Shown here in pieces: positions 8,241 through 16,226 of a stretch of DNA of 64,000 bases. Numbering within the stretch: position 1 is the first letter of the stretch; each line of letters opens with the position of its first letter. The notes beneath the pieces were generated by a model. That model saw only the letters and a list, made by a program, of their open reading frames with translations, was not told the origin of the DNA and did no database searches. The stretch lies in contig RFPL01000011.1 in the NCBI GenBank assembly GCA_009926135.1, positions 1 through 64,000 on the forward strand, read 5' to 3'. This DNA comes from Sphingomonadaceae bacterium (GTDB lineage: Bacteria > Pseudomonadota > Alphaproteobacteria > Sphingomonadales > Sphingomonadaceae). The translations under genes and the position numbers were made by a program.

Positions 8241-9418
8241 GCGAACGACTGCGCGTCCTGTCGCTCAGCACGCTTTACCCGAACGAGCAGAACGCCAACT
8301 TCGGAGTGTTCGTCGAGCGGCAGATGCAGGCCGTGGCGAAGCGCGGCGATGTCGATCTGACGGTGATCAATCCCATTGGCCTTCCAGCCTTCCCGCTGTC
8401 ATTGCACCCGCGCTACCGTCAGCTTAGGGCGCTGCCGCAGAATGAGCTTCGCAGCGGCGTGACTGTCCTCCATCCACAGTTCCATCTGCTGCCCAAGATT
8501 GGCGCGTGGTTCAATGCTGGCGCAATCGCCCGCGCAATCCTGCCGCTGGCGCGCCAACTCCACCGTCAGCAACCGTTCGATCTGATCGATGCCCAGTTCT
8601 TCCACCCCGATGGCCTCGCCGCGGTGCGGATCGGTGCAGCACTGAGGCTCCCCGTCTCAATCAAGGCGCGCGGCGCGGATATCCAGCATTGGGGGCATCA
8701 ACGCGCGACCGCCGCGCAGGTCCGCAAAGCCGGACAAGGTGCGCAGGGACTGCTCGCCGTTTCGCAGGGCCTGATCGATGAAATGGCCGGGCTCGGCATC
8801 CCGCGACGCAAGATCACCCTGCACCGCACCGGTCTCAATGCAGACCTGTTCCGACCTTACGACCGCCGGATGTGCCGGGACCAGCTGGACCTGCCCCGTG
8901 ACAAACCGGTGCTGGCCACTGTCGGCGCGCTCATCCCGCGCAAGGGCCAACGTTTCGTGATCGAAGCCTTGCCCGCGCTGCCCGATGCGATCCTGCTGGT
9001 TGCCGGCAAGGGTGAGGATGAGGCCATGCTGCGGAGCCTGGCCAAGAGCCTTGGCGTTGCTGACCGCGTCCGCTTCCTCGGGCCAGTCGCCCACGGGGAC
9101 CTGCCAATTCTGCTTAACGCCGCGGATGTCTTCGTATTGCCGTCCAGCAGCGAAGGGCTGGCGAACGCCTGGGTCGAGGCATTGGCTTGCGGCACCCCGG
9201 TGGTAACCACCCCGATCCCGGGCGCGCAAGAACTGATCACCGATCCAGCCTGGGGCCGCCTGGTCCCGCGCGACAGCAATGCCATTGCCGGGGCAGTGAC
9301 TGCGCTGCTGTCCGCACGGCCGGCGCCTGAACGTGTCCAAGCAGCCGTTGCCGGAATGAGCTGGCAGGCCAATGCCGCAGCGCTCGTAGAGCACTGGCGG
9401 CAATTGGTCCGAAGTTAA
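8237..9418 (+). CDS. Family 4 glycosyltransferase
   Basis: A 393-residue GT-B-fold glycosyltransferase. The N-terminal domain begins LRVLSLSTLYPNEQNANFGVFVERQ; the C-terminal domain contains LDLPRDKPVLATVGALIPRKG and the nucleotide-sugar EX7E-type segment SSSEGLANAWVEALACGTPVV (about residues 300-320). No membrane segments are visible. The GTG at 8237 overlaps the preceding stop by 4 bases and removes a tail absent from the family. Such enzymes build exopolysaccharide, lipopolysaccharide or glycolipids; donor and acceptor cannot be predicted. It is convergent with secF, overlapping by 4 bases. Confidence 0.85.
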   Translation: MSERLRVLSLSTLYPNEQNANFGVFVERQMQAVAKRGDVDLTVINPIGLPAFPLSLHPRYRQLRALPQNELRSGVTVLHPQFHLLPKIGAWFNAGAIARAILPLARQLHRQQPFDLIDAQFFHPDGLAAVRIGAALRLPVSIKARGADIQHWGHQRATAAQVRKAGQGAQGLLAVSQGLIDEMAGLGIPRRKITLHRTGLNADLFRPYDRRMCRDQLDLPRDKPVLATVGALIPRKGQRFVIEALPALPDAILLVAGKGEDEAMLRSLAKSLGVADRVRFLGPVAHGDLPILLNAADVFVLPSSSEGLANAWVEALACGTPVVTTPIPGAQELITDPAWGRLVPRDSNAIAGAVTALLSARPAPERVQAAVAGMSWQANAAALVEHWRQLVRS

Positions 9419-10392
9419 GCGCCTTCGCGCGTCAGGCGCTCCTGGCGCTCCAGGTCGGTTTCGGTCGGCACGAAGCTCGTCGGATTGACCTTCAGCCAGA
9501 TCAGGATCGGCGCAGCCATGTAGACCGAGCTATAGGTCCCGACGAAGATCCCCAGCGTGATCGCAGCTGTGAAGCCGAAGATCACGTTCGGACCGAACAG
9601 CAGCAACGAAACGAGCGTAATCAGCACCGACAACGAGGTAACGAGGGTGCGGCTAAGCGTCTCGTTGACCGACAGGTCGAGCAGCTCCGGCATTGGCATC
9701 CGGCGGAACTTCTTCATGTTCTCGCGGATCCGGTCATAGACCACGATCGTGTCGTTCAGCGAATAGCCGATCAACGTCAGCAGTGCTGCCACGATGTTGA
9801 GATCGAACTCCATCTGCGTAATGGCGAACATCCCGAGCGTCAGCGACACGTCGTGGATCAGGCTGAACATAGCCCCCACGCCGAACTGCCATTCGAAGCG
9901 CACCCAGATGTAGATCGAGATCGCGGCCATCGCTGCAAGCAGTGCCTGCATCCCGGTCTTGAACAGTTCACCCGAAACCTTGCCAGAGACCGAATCGACC
10001 CCGTCGATGCGGGCATCGGCATGGTCGACCTTGATCGCGGCTGTGATCTTGCGCGCCATCTGGTCGGCCAGGTCGGCATTCTGGGCCGAACCCTCGGGCA
10101 GCTTCATCCGGATCGAGACCTCGTTGGGCTTGCCGAATTGCTGGATGATCGGTTCGCCATAACCCAGCCTGCCTACGGTCTCCCGCAGTTCGGCAACCGG
10201 AGCGGCGGCCGTGTTCTGGAAGGTCACCCGGATCATCTGGCCGCCAACAAAATCGACCCCCAGGTTCAGCCCCTTGGTCAGGACCATGCCCCACGATGCC
10301 GCGATCAGGATCGCGCTCATTATATAAAACGGCAACCGCCAGCGCAGGAAGCGGATGTTGGTATTGTCGGGAACAAGCTTCAGCAGTTTCAT
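9415..10392 (-). CDS. secF: Protein translocase subunit SecF
   Basis: A 325-residue inner-membrane protein that with SecD uses the proton motive force to pull proteins through SecYEG. The signature GVDFVGGQMIRVTF (about residues 46-59) precedes the periplasmic P4 region. The RND-type core contains YSLNDTIVVYDRIREN and SLSVLITLVSLLLFGP, with six predicted membrane helices. It is third in the minus-strand order yajC-secD-secF and begins 12 bases after secD ends, so it is in the same transcript. Length is typical. Confidence 0.96.
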   Translation of the reverse strand: MKLLKLVPDNTNIRFLRWRLPFYIMSAILIAASWGMVLTKGLNLGVDFVGGQMIRVTFQNTAAAPVAELRETVGRLGYGEPIIQQFGKPNEVSIRMKLPEGSAQNADLADQMARKITAAIKVDHADARIDGVDSVSGKVSGELFKTGMQALLAAMAAISIYIWVRFEWQFGVGAMFSLIHDVSLTLGMFAITQMEFDLNIVAALLTLIGYSLNDTIVVYDRIRENMKKFRRMPMPELLDLSVNETLSRTLVTSLSVLITLVSLLLFGPNVIFGFTAAITLGIFVGTYSSVYMAAPILIWLKVNPTSFVPTETDLERQERLTREGA

Positions 10393-10404
10393 CGGTTTGC
10401 TCCC

Positions 10405-12015
10405 TTAGAGCACCAGTTCGGACGGGCGCGCGCGGCGCAGCCAGCCGGCAACCCACATCCGGGTCAAGGTAACAGCGGTAAAGACCGAGGTGGCGATCCC
10501 GATCATCAGCACGACGGCAAAGCCGCGCACCGGGCCCGAGCCAAACACGAACATGAGCGTAGCAGCGATCACGTTGGTGATATTGGCATCGAATATCGCG
10601 CGGCTCGCTTCGGTGTAGCCCATTTCAACCGCATTCACGACGCGCCGACCGCGGGTTCGCTCTTCGCGAATGCGCTCGTTGATCAGCACGTTGGCATCCA
10701 CCGCCGCACCGATAGTCAGCACGAAGCCGGCGATGCCCGGCAGTGTCAGGGTCGTGTTCATGATCGCCATGATCCCCAGGATCATCAGCGTGTTAAGGAT
10801 CAGTGCCGCGTTGGTGTAGAAACCGAACCGCCCATAGGTAACCAGCATGAACAGCATCAGCGCCACGGTGCCGACGCCGAAGGCGATCATGCCCTTCGCG
10901 ATCGAGTCAGCGCCCAGGTCAGGACCGACCGAACGCTCTTCCACCACCTTGAGGTCAACCGGCAATGCGCCCGAGCGCAGCGCAATGGCAAGCTGGTTGG
11001 CGCTTTCGATCGTGAAGCTGCCCGAAATGCGCGCGGTGCCGCCGATGATCGGTTCATTGATCACCGGAGAGGACAGCACCTTTCCGTCCAGAATGATCGC
11101 AAACGGCTTGCCGACATTGTCAGTCGTCAGCTTGGCGAACTTGGCGCCGCCCTGCTGATCGAACGTGATCGTGACGACCGGCTCGTTGGTCTGCTGGTCA
11201 AAGCTCTGCTGGGCATTTGTCAGGCGGTCACCCTTGATCCCGCCCAGGCGCTTGACGGCAATCGCTCCGGCTGGCTGCGTCGATCCCGGCGCAGCTTCCA
11301 GGGGAACGATTTCCGAGCCCGGAGGGGCAATGCCCTGGGCGACGTCGCTCGGCAGGGCCAGCGAATCGACCATTTTGAATTCCAGCTTGGCGGTCTGGCC
11401 CAGCAGGTTCTTGAGCGCAGCCGGATCCTTCAGGCCGGGGACCTGCACGACGATGCGCTGAGCCCCCTGGCGGATGATCGTGGGCTCACGGGTGCCGAGC
11501 GCGTCGATACGCTTGCGGACCACTTCGGTCGCCGTATCCATGGCCTGGCTGATCGCGAGGTCGATCCCGGCCTGGGTCGGGCGCAGAACGACGCGATTGC
11601 CATCCAGGACCTGCAAGTCCCAGTCACGCTGCCCGGTCAGCTGGGCACCGCTGGTCAAAGTCTGAAGTTGCTCGCGCGCGGCATCGACCTGGCCGGGATC
11701 GGCCACGATGAAGCTGACGGTGCCGTCCTTGGTCGAAATGTCGCCGATGCGGATTGCCGGATCAGCTTGACGCATCCGCGCGCGGACATCCTCTTCCATC
11801 GTCTCGAGCCGCTGGCGCTTCACCTGCTCGGGGTTGGCCTCAAGCAGGATGTGGCTGCCGCCGGCGAGGTCGAGGCCAAGGTTGATCTTGGGGCTCGGCA
11901 GGCCGGCAGGCAGGTTGACCCCGCCAACCGACAACAGGGAAGGCAGCGCAGCAAGGCAGGCCAGCAAAGTAATGGACCACAGCCACAGCTGCTTCCAGCG
12001 AGGAAAATCTAGCAT
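10405..12015 (-). CDS. secD: Protein translocase subunit SecD
   Basis: A 536-residue SecD. After an N-terminal anchor (about residues 9-28) comes LGLDLAGGSHILLE (about 47-60), the large periplasmic domain, and a C-terminal six-helix RND core with IGAAVDANVLINERIREE and the paired TRMWVAGWL end. It acts with SecF and YajC in post-translocation pulling and recycling. It lies 31 bases after yajC and 12 before secF in one operon. Length and motifs are complete. Confidence 0.97.
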   Translation of the reverse strand: MLDFPRWKQLWLWSITLLACLAALPSLLSVGGVNLPAGLPSPKINLGLDLAGGSHILLEANPEQVKRQRLETMEEDVRARMRQADPAIRIGDISTKDGTVSFIVADPGQVDAAREQLQTLTSGAQLTGQRDWDLQVLDGNRVVLRPTQAGIDLAISQAMDTATEVVRKRIDALGTREPTIIRQGAQRIVVQVPGLKDPAALKNLLGQTAKLEFKMVDSLALPSDVAQGIAPPGSEIVPLEAAPGSTQPAGAIAVKRLGGIKGDRLTNAQQSFDQQTNEPVVTITFDQQGGAKFAKLTTDNVGKPFAIILDGKVLSSPVINEPIIGGTARISGSFTIESANQLAIALRSGALPVDLKVVEERSVGPDLGADSIAKGMIAFGVGTVALMLFMLVTYGRFGFYTNAALILNTLMILGIMAIMNTTLTLPGIAGFVLTIGAAVDANVLINERIREERTRGRRVVNAVEMGYTEASRAIFDANITNVIAATLMFVFGSGPVRGFAVVLMIGIATSVFTAVTLTRMWVAGWLRRARPSELVL

Positions 12016-12046
12016 CTAGGACCTGCCTTGGTAAATTCGGACCGGA

Positions 12047-12382
12047 TCAGTCGTTCGCGGCCGCGCCGTTTGGCGGGATGACATCGGCGATGGTCGACTT
12101 CAGCGCCTTGACCTTGATGTTCTGGCCCAGCTCGATCTCGGCATAATGCTCGTCGACCTTGATCACCTTGCCCAGCAGACCGCCGCCGGTCAGCACTTGA
12201 TCGCCCTTCTTGATCGCGGCGAGCTTGGTCTGCTGTTCCTTCTGCCGGCGCATCTGCGGGCGCAGGATCAGGAACCAGAAGATCACCGCCATGGCGACCA
12301 ACGGCAGGAACTGGATCCAGGCCGGCGGTTCGCCAGCGGCACCGCCAGCGGCGGCGAGGAACGGAAGAAGCGGTGTGTGCAT
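12047..12382 (-). CDS. yajC: Preprotein translocase subunit YajC
   Basis: A 111-residue single-pass membrane protein. The membrane helix FLPLVAMAVIFWFLILRPQ (about residues 27-45) leads into the conserved RPQMRRQKEQQTKLAAIKKGDQ, then GGLLGKVIKVDEHYAEIELGQNIKVKALKSTI. YajC associates with SecDF. I start at the ATG at 12382; the longer frame adds residues not seen in the family. First gene of yajC-secD-secF. Upstream, about 290 bases lie before the opposite-strand tRNA-Pro, where I see no gene. Confidence 0.95.
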   Translation of the reverse strand: MHTPLLPFLAAAGGAAGEPPAWIQFLPLVAMAVIFWFLILRPQMRRQKEQQTKLAAIKKGDQVLTGGGLLGKVIKVDEHYAEIELGQNIKVKALKSTIADVIPPNGAAAND

Positions 12383-12670
12383 CGCGGTTACGACTTTCGT
12401 GACAAAGGGTTGCCCCACGCCCAAGCCGCGCGCCGGATGCCATCAAGACGCCACCCCGGCCCGCGCCCCCGGCGCAATTGCGCGCGACTAGCAGCAAGCC
12501 GCCGCCATAGCAACGCAGCCACCCGTCGAACCCGGCGCAAATGGCGCTCGTCGGCCATGGTTCAAGGGCTTGCAGTGCAAAGCGGACCGATTATCGCAGC
12601 ACGCTTGCCATGATGCCACACCCTGCCTATAGGCGCGGCTCTCCAGCCCGCCTTGCGGGCAGGAACCGGT

Positions 12671-12747
12671 CGGGACGTAGCGCAGCCTGGTAGCGCATCA
12701 CACTGGGGGTGTGGGGGTCGGAGGTTCGAATCCTCTCGTCCCGACCA
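12671..12747 (+). tRNA. tRNA-Pro (GGG)
   Basis: A 77-base tRNA with encoded CCA. The acceptor stem CGGGACG pairs with CGTCCCG. The D-arm is GCGCAGCCTGGTAGCGC, the anticodon stem is TCACA/TGTGG with loop CTGGGGG (anticodon GGG), and the T-loop is GGAGGTTCGAATCCTCT. A small GCCCGC/GCGGGC hairpin lies just upstream (12646-12660). A second proline tRNA (TGG) is at 20580-20656. Confidence 0.96.
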
Positions 12748-12810
12748 TTTTCCTACTTCGAAAAATTGGGTTATTTGGTTCGGCTTCTTGCATCGCAAAG
12801 GAGCCTTCCC

Positions 12811-13224
12811 ATGCCCATTCTCGAAGCCCTGATCGGCCCCGTTGCCGCACTCATTGACAAGGTCATCCCGGACAAGGGAGCCCGCGACAAGGCCAAGCTG
12901 GAACTGCTGCAATTGCAGGGATCGCAGGGCCTGGCCGAGATCGAGGCGCGCCTGTCCGCCATCGTTGCCGAAGCCAATTCGCATGATCCGTGGACCAGCC
13001 GCGCCCGGCCCAGCTTTCTTTACGTGATGTACCTGCTGCTATTGTGGTCGCTGCCGATGGGACTGGTCGCCGCGTTCCGGCCCGAGACCGCCCAGGCAAT
13101 CGCGGCCGGGATGACGGCCTACCTTTCGGCCCTGCCCGAAGCGCTTTATGCGCTGTTTGGCACCGGCTACCTTGGCTACACGGCGGCGCGGCAGTGGGGC
13201 AAAGTCGCCGGCACCGACAGGTGA
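12811..13224 (+). CDS. GTA-type 3TM holin
   Basis: A 137-residue protein resembling the GTA_holin_3TM family, the holins that release gene transfer agents in Rhodobacterales. The N-terminal half is soluble and helical (IEALIGPVAALIDKVIPDK-like segment, then KAKLELLQLQGSQGLAEIEARL). Membrane segments follow: SFLYVMYLLLLWSLPMGLVAA (about residues 69-90) and a C-terminal ALPEALYALFGTGYLGYTAA (about 110-129). An AAGGAG Shine-Dalgarno sits 8 bases before the ATG. No capsid, portal or endolysin genes are nearby, so it is an isolated lysis gene; in Rhodobacter too the lysis genes lie away from the main GTA cluster. Confidence 0.72.
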   Translation: MPILEALIGPVAALIDKVIPDKGARDKAKLELLQLQGSQGLAEIEARLSAIVAEANSHDPWTSRARPSFLYVMYLLLLWSLPMGLVAAFRPETAQAIAAGMTAYLSALPEALYALFGTGYLGYTAARQWGKVAGTDR

Positions 13225-13323
13225 TCCCTGCGGCACGGTTATTTTCGAGTAAGCTTTCTGCGCTATTGCTCCTCGCCTGTCCCGCAGGTCCGGCCTGCGG
13301 ATCAGGACAAGGAGTGATAACGC

Positions 13324-13602
13324 GTGTTCGATCGTGCCCCCGCCCACCCAAGATCGCTTGTGCTTGCCGCATCCGCGCTGGCGCTGTTGCTGGCGGGATG
13401 TTCGAGCCGCGATACCGACGTAGCCGAGAAGCTTGCTCGCGCCGAAGCGGCAGCAGCCCGGGCCGAAAGTGCTGCGGCTCGCGCCGAGGCATCCGCCAGC
13501 CGGGCGAACCGGCCTACCGCTGACCAAGCGGAACCGATGGATCAGGGCAGCGCCGATGGGCAAGCCGATGAACCGGCACCGGAACCCGAACCGGCCGCGT
13601 AA
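13324..13602 (+). CDS. Small Ala-rich lipoprotein
   Basis: A 92-residue lipoprotein. The signal peptide runs to a clear lipobox LLAGC (Cys about residue 26). The mature part is short: an Ala/Glu/Arg helix with a repeating pattern (AEAAAARAESAAARAEAS, about residues 40-57) that could form an alanine-zipper coiled coil like Lpp, then an acidic Pro/Glu tail ending EPEPAA. The start is a GTG preceded by AAGGAG at about 13308. I recognise no specific family; a structural or envelope-spacer role is a guess. It sits alone between the holin and accB. Confidence 0.68.
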   Translation: MFDRAPAHPRSLVLAASALALLLAGCSSRDTDVAEKLARAEAAAARAESAAARAEASASRANRPTADQAEPMDQGSADGQADEPAPEPEPAA

Positions 13603-13699
13603 ACGCTGTGGGTTGCTAGCTACTCGAATGATCTCGGCTCTTGCCTAGGCCCGCTGCCCCGCGCATAGGCGGTTGCCAAAGCAACCAGTCGAGGAACGC

Positions 13700-14185
13700 A
13701 TGGCCGACAGCAAGGCAGGCAGCCGCCCCACCGGAATGAATATCGATACCGCGCTGGTGCGCGAATTGGCGGAAATGCTCGCCGAAACCGGACTTACCGA
13801 GATCGAGGTTGAGGACGGTGATCGCAAGATCAAGGTTTCGCGCGGCGGCGCCGTCGCCCCGGTGATCCATCATGCGCCTGCCCCTGCTGCGGCACCGGTA
13901 GCCCCGGCCGCTGCGGCTGCGCCTGCTGCGCCGGTCCCCCCGGCAGCAGATCCCAATGCAGTCAAATCGCCGATGGTGGGCACTGTCTACATGGCGCCAG
14001 AGCCAGGCGCGTCGAATTTCGTCAGCGTCGGTCAGGCGGTCAAGGAAGGCGATACGCTGCTGATCATCGAGGCGATGAAGGTCATGAACCCGATCGCCGC
14101 GCCGCGCAGCGGCACCGTAACCGCGATCTTCGTCGATAATGCGCAGCCGGTCGAATTCGACCAGCCGCTGGTCGTGATCGCCTGA
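13700..14185 (+). CDS. accB: Biotin carboxyl carrier protein of acetyl-CoA carboxylase
   Basis: A 161-residue AccB carrying biotin between the carboxylase and carboxyltransferase subunits of acetyl-CoA carboxylase, the first step of fatty acid synthesis. N-terminal helix [23 protein letters not shown] and acidic [16 protein letters not shown], a flexible Ala/Pro linker (about residues 57-85), then the biotinyl domain with EAMKVMNPI (biotinylated Lys about residue 126). The ATG at 13700 has GAGGAA 5 bases upstream. accC begins 4 bases after its stop, so the two form an operon. Confidence 0.96.
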   Translation: MADSKAGSRPTGMNIDTALVRELAEMLAETGLTEIEVEDGDRKIKVSRGGAVAPVIHHAPAPAAAPVAPAAAAAPAAPVPPAADPNAVKSPMVGTVYMAPEPGASNFVSVGQAVKEGDTLLIIEAMKVMNPIAAPRSGTVTAIFVDNAQPVEFDQPLVVIA

Positions 14186-14189
14186 TCCC

Positions 14190-15539
14190 ATGGGTATCAG
14201 CCGCATCCTGATCGCCAATCGCGGCGAGATCGCGCTGCGTATCCACCGCGCCGCGCACGAAATGGGGATCGAGACGGTCGCGGTGCATTCCACCGCCGAT
14301 GCCGATGCCATGCACGTGCGGCTGGCCGACCACGCCGTCTGCATCGGTCCGCCGGCAGCGAAAGACAGCTATCTCAATGTCGCGGCGATCATCTCGGCGG
14401 CCGAAATTACCCATGCCGATGCGATTCATCCCGGCTATGGCTTCCTCTCGGAAAACGCCAAGTTCGCCGAGATCGTCGAAGCCCACGGCATCACCTGGAT
14501 CGGACCGAAGCCCGAACACATCCGCACCATGGGTGACAAGATCGAAGCCAAGCGCACTGCCGGTGCGCTCGGCCTCCCGCTCGTGCCGGGGTCGGACGGG
14601 GCGGTATCGGACATCACCGAAGCCAAGGCGATTGCCGAAGCGGCGGGCTATCCGGTGATCATCAAGGCTGCTTCGGGCGGCGGCGGCCGGGGCATGAAGG
14701 TCTGCAACGGCCCGAATGAGCTGGAAACGCTGATCCAGCAGGCCGGCAGCGAAGCCAAGGCCGCCTTTGGCGATGCCACCGTCTATATCGAAAAGTACCT
14801 CGGCAACCCGCGCCACATCGAATTTCAGGTGTTCGGCGATGGCAACGGCAACGCGATCCACCTGGGTGAGCGCGACTGCTCGCTGCAGCGCCGCCACCAG
14901 AAGGTGCTGGAAGAGGCCCCGTCGCCCGTCATCAGCCCCGAAGAGCGCGACCGGATGGGCGGCATCGTCTCCAAGGCGATGGCCGATATGGGCTATCGCG
15001 GTGCCGGCACGATCGAATTCCTGTGGGAAAATGGCGAGTTCTATTTCATCGAAATGAACACCCGCCTGCAGGTGGAACACCCGGTCACCGAAGCGATCAC
15101 CGGCGTGGACCTGGTGCGCGAACAGATCCGCATTGCCGATGGCAAGCCGCTGTCGGTTGCCCAGGAAGATATCGAGTTCAACGGTCACGCGATCGAATGC
15201 CGCATCAATGCCGAAGATCCTTGGAACTTCACGCCCTCACCAGGGCTGGTCACTTCGTACCACGCCGCCGGCGGCATGAATGTCCGCGTCGATTCAGGGC
15301 TGTATGCCGGCTACAAGATCCCGCCCTATTATGACTCCATGATCGCCAAGCTGATCGTCAAGGGCCGCACCCGCGAAGGTTGCATCATGCGGCTGAAGCG
15401 CGCGCTGGAAGAAATGGTGATCGGCGGCGTCAAGACTTCGATCCCGCTGCATCAGGCGCTGATGAGCGAGCCGGACTTCATCCACGGCGACTATACGATC
15501 AAGTGGTTGGAAGATTGGCTCGCCAAGCGGCAGAGCTAG
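14190..15539 (+). CDS. accC: Biotin carboxylase of acetyl-CoA carboxylase
   Basis: A 449-residue AccC. It begins [20 protein letters not shown] and has the glycine-rich ATP loop [13 protein letters not shown] (about residues 160-172), [19 protein letters not shown], and the catalytic [14 protein letters not shown] (about 288-301). It carboxylates biotin on AccB using bicarbonate and ATP. The length matches the stand-alone acetyl-CoA carboxylase subunit rather than longer propionyl-CoA carboxylase alpha chains. Co-transcribed with accB and convergent with an Lrp-type regulator. Confidence 0.97.
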   Translation: MGISRILIANRGEIALRIHRAAHEMGIETVAVHSTADADAMHVRLADHAVCIGPPAAKDSYLNVAAIISAAEITHADAIHPGYGFLSENAKFAEIVEAHGITWIGPKPEHIRTMGDKIEAKRTAGALGLPLVPGSDGAVSDITEAKAIAEAAGYPVIIKAASGGGGRGMKVCNGPNELETLIQQAGSEAKAAFGDATVYIEKYLGNPRHIEFQVFGDGNGNAIHLGERDCSLQRRHQKVLEEAPSPVISPEERDRMGGIVSKAMADMGYRGAGTIEFLWENGEFYFIEMNTRLQVEHPVTEAITGVDLVREQIRIADGKPLSVAQEDIEFNGHAIECRINAEDPWNFTPSPGLVTSYHAAGGMNVRVDSGLYAGYKIPPYYDSMIAKLIVKGRTREGCIMRLKRALEEMVIGGVKTSIPLHQALMSEPDFIHGDYTIKWLEDWLAKRQS

Positions 15540-15555
15540 GTTCCCGCAGGAAAGA

Positions 15556-16020
15556 CTACTCCAGCGGGACGCCCGGCATTTGTTTGGCGGTGCGGATCGT
15601 CAGCGAAGTCTTCACGCTCGCCACGTTGGGGGCCGGGGTCAACTTGCTGGTCAGGAATTCCTGGAAGCTCTGCAGGTCCTTGCTGACGATCTTCAGGATA
15701 AAGTCGATCTCGCCGTTCAGCATGTGGCATTCGCGCACTTCGGGCAGGCCCTTCATCGCGTCTTCGAACTGGCGCAGCGAATCTTCCGCCTGGCTCTTCA
15801 GGCTGACCATCGCGAAAACGGTAATCGCGAAGCCCAGCTTCGAGGCATCAAGATCGGCGTGATAGCCGCGGATCACGCCCAGTTCTTCCAGCGCGCGGAC
15901 GCGGCGCAGGCATGGCGGCGCGGTCAAACCAACGCGCTGCGCCAGTTCGACATTGGTCACCCGGCCCTCGGCCTGCAGTTCGGCGAGCAGGCGCCGGTCA
16001 ATTCCATCCAGATTAGCCAT
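15556..16020 (-). CDS. Lrp/AsnC-family transcriptional regulator
   Basis: A 154-residue feast/famine regulator. The HTH is LDGIDRRLLAELQAEGRVTNVELAQRVGLTAPPCLRRVRALEE (about residues 4-46), followed by the effector-binding RAM domain with VRECHMLNGEIDFILKIVSKDLQSFQEF. The PPCLRRVRALE wording is typical of Lrp-like proteins that sense amino acids such as leucine. I use the ATG at 16020; the longer frame is not conserved. An AT-rich inverted repeat upstream could be a self-regulatory site. It is divergent from the histidine kinase at 16227, which it might also control. Confidence 0.88.
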   Translation of the reverse strand: MANLDGIDRRLLAELQAEGRVTNVELAQRVGLTAPPCLRRVRALEELGVIRGYHADLDASKLGFAITVFAMVSLKSQAEDSLRQFEDAMKGLPEVRECHMLNGEIDFILKIVSKDLQSFQEFLTSKLTPAPNVASVKTSLTIRTAKQMPGVPLE

Positions 16021-16097
16021 TACACCCACCCTTCCGCGTGCGCCTGCGCAGGACAATGCGCAAAGCTCGTAATATTCACAGCCCTGCCTGCAGCATC

Positions 16098-16123
16098 GCG
16101 ATAATTTTATTGTTTCATATCGC
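16098..16123. promoter_or_regulatory. AT-rich inverted repeat between lrp-like gene and histidine kinase
   Basis: GCGATA and TATCGC flank a 14-base AT-rich centre (ATTTTATTGTTTCA). Lrp-family dimers favour short inverted arms around AT-rich centres, and this lies 78 bases upstream of the Lrp-type gene. The surrounding intergenic region (16021-16226) holds no gene that I can see. Role inferred. Confidence 0.35.
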
Positions 16124-16226
16124 AACCGTCCCGCTTTGCAACGCATCAATCGGAACGCTATGGCCCGGCTTCGGGTTTGCTAAGACGGGCTATCGACCCG
16201 CGACCTTGGAGTTGAGCTGGAACCCG

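Noticed and set aside
9853..12012. A 719-codon open frame on the plus strand opposite secD and secF
   Set aside because: It has no recognisable domain, is His/Arg/Gln-rich low-complexity, and lies exactly antisense to well conserved secD/secF; GC-rich codon bias produces such shadows.
12383..12670. Possible small gene or ncRNA between yajC and tRNA-Pro
   Set aside because: No frame with a convincing start, Shine-Dalgarno or family resemblance; only a short GC hairpin at 12646-12660 is visible.
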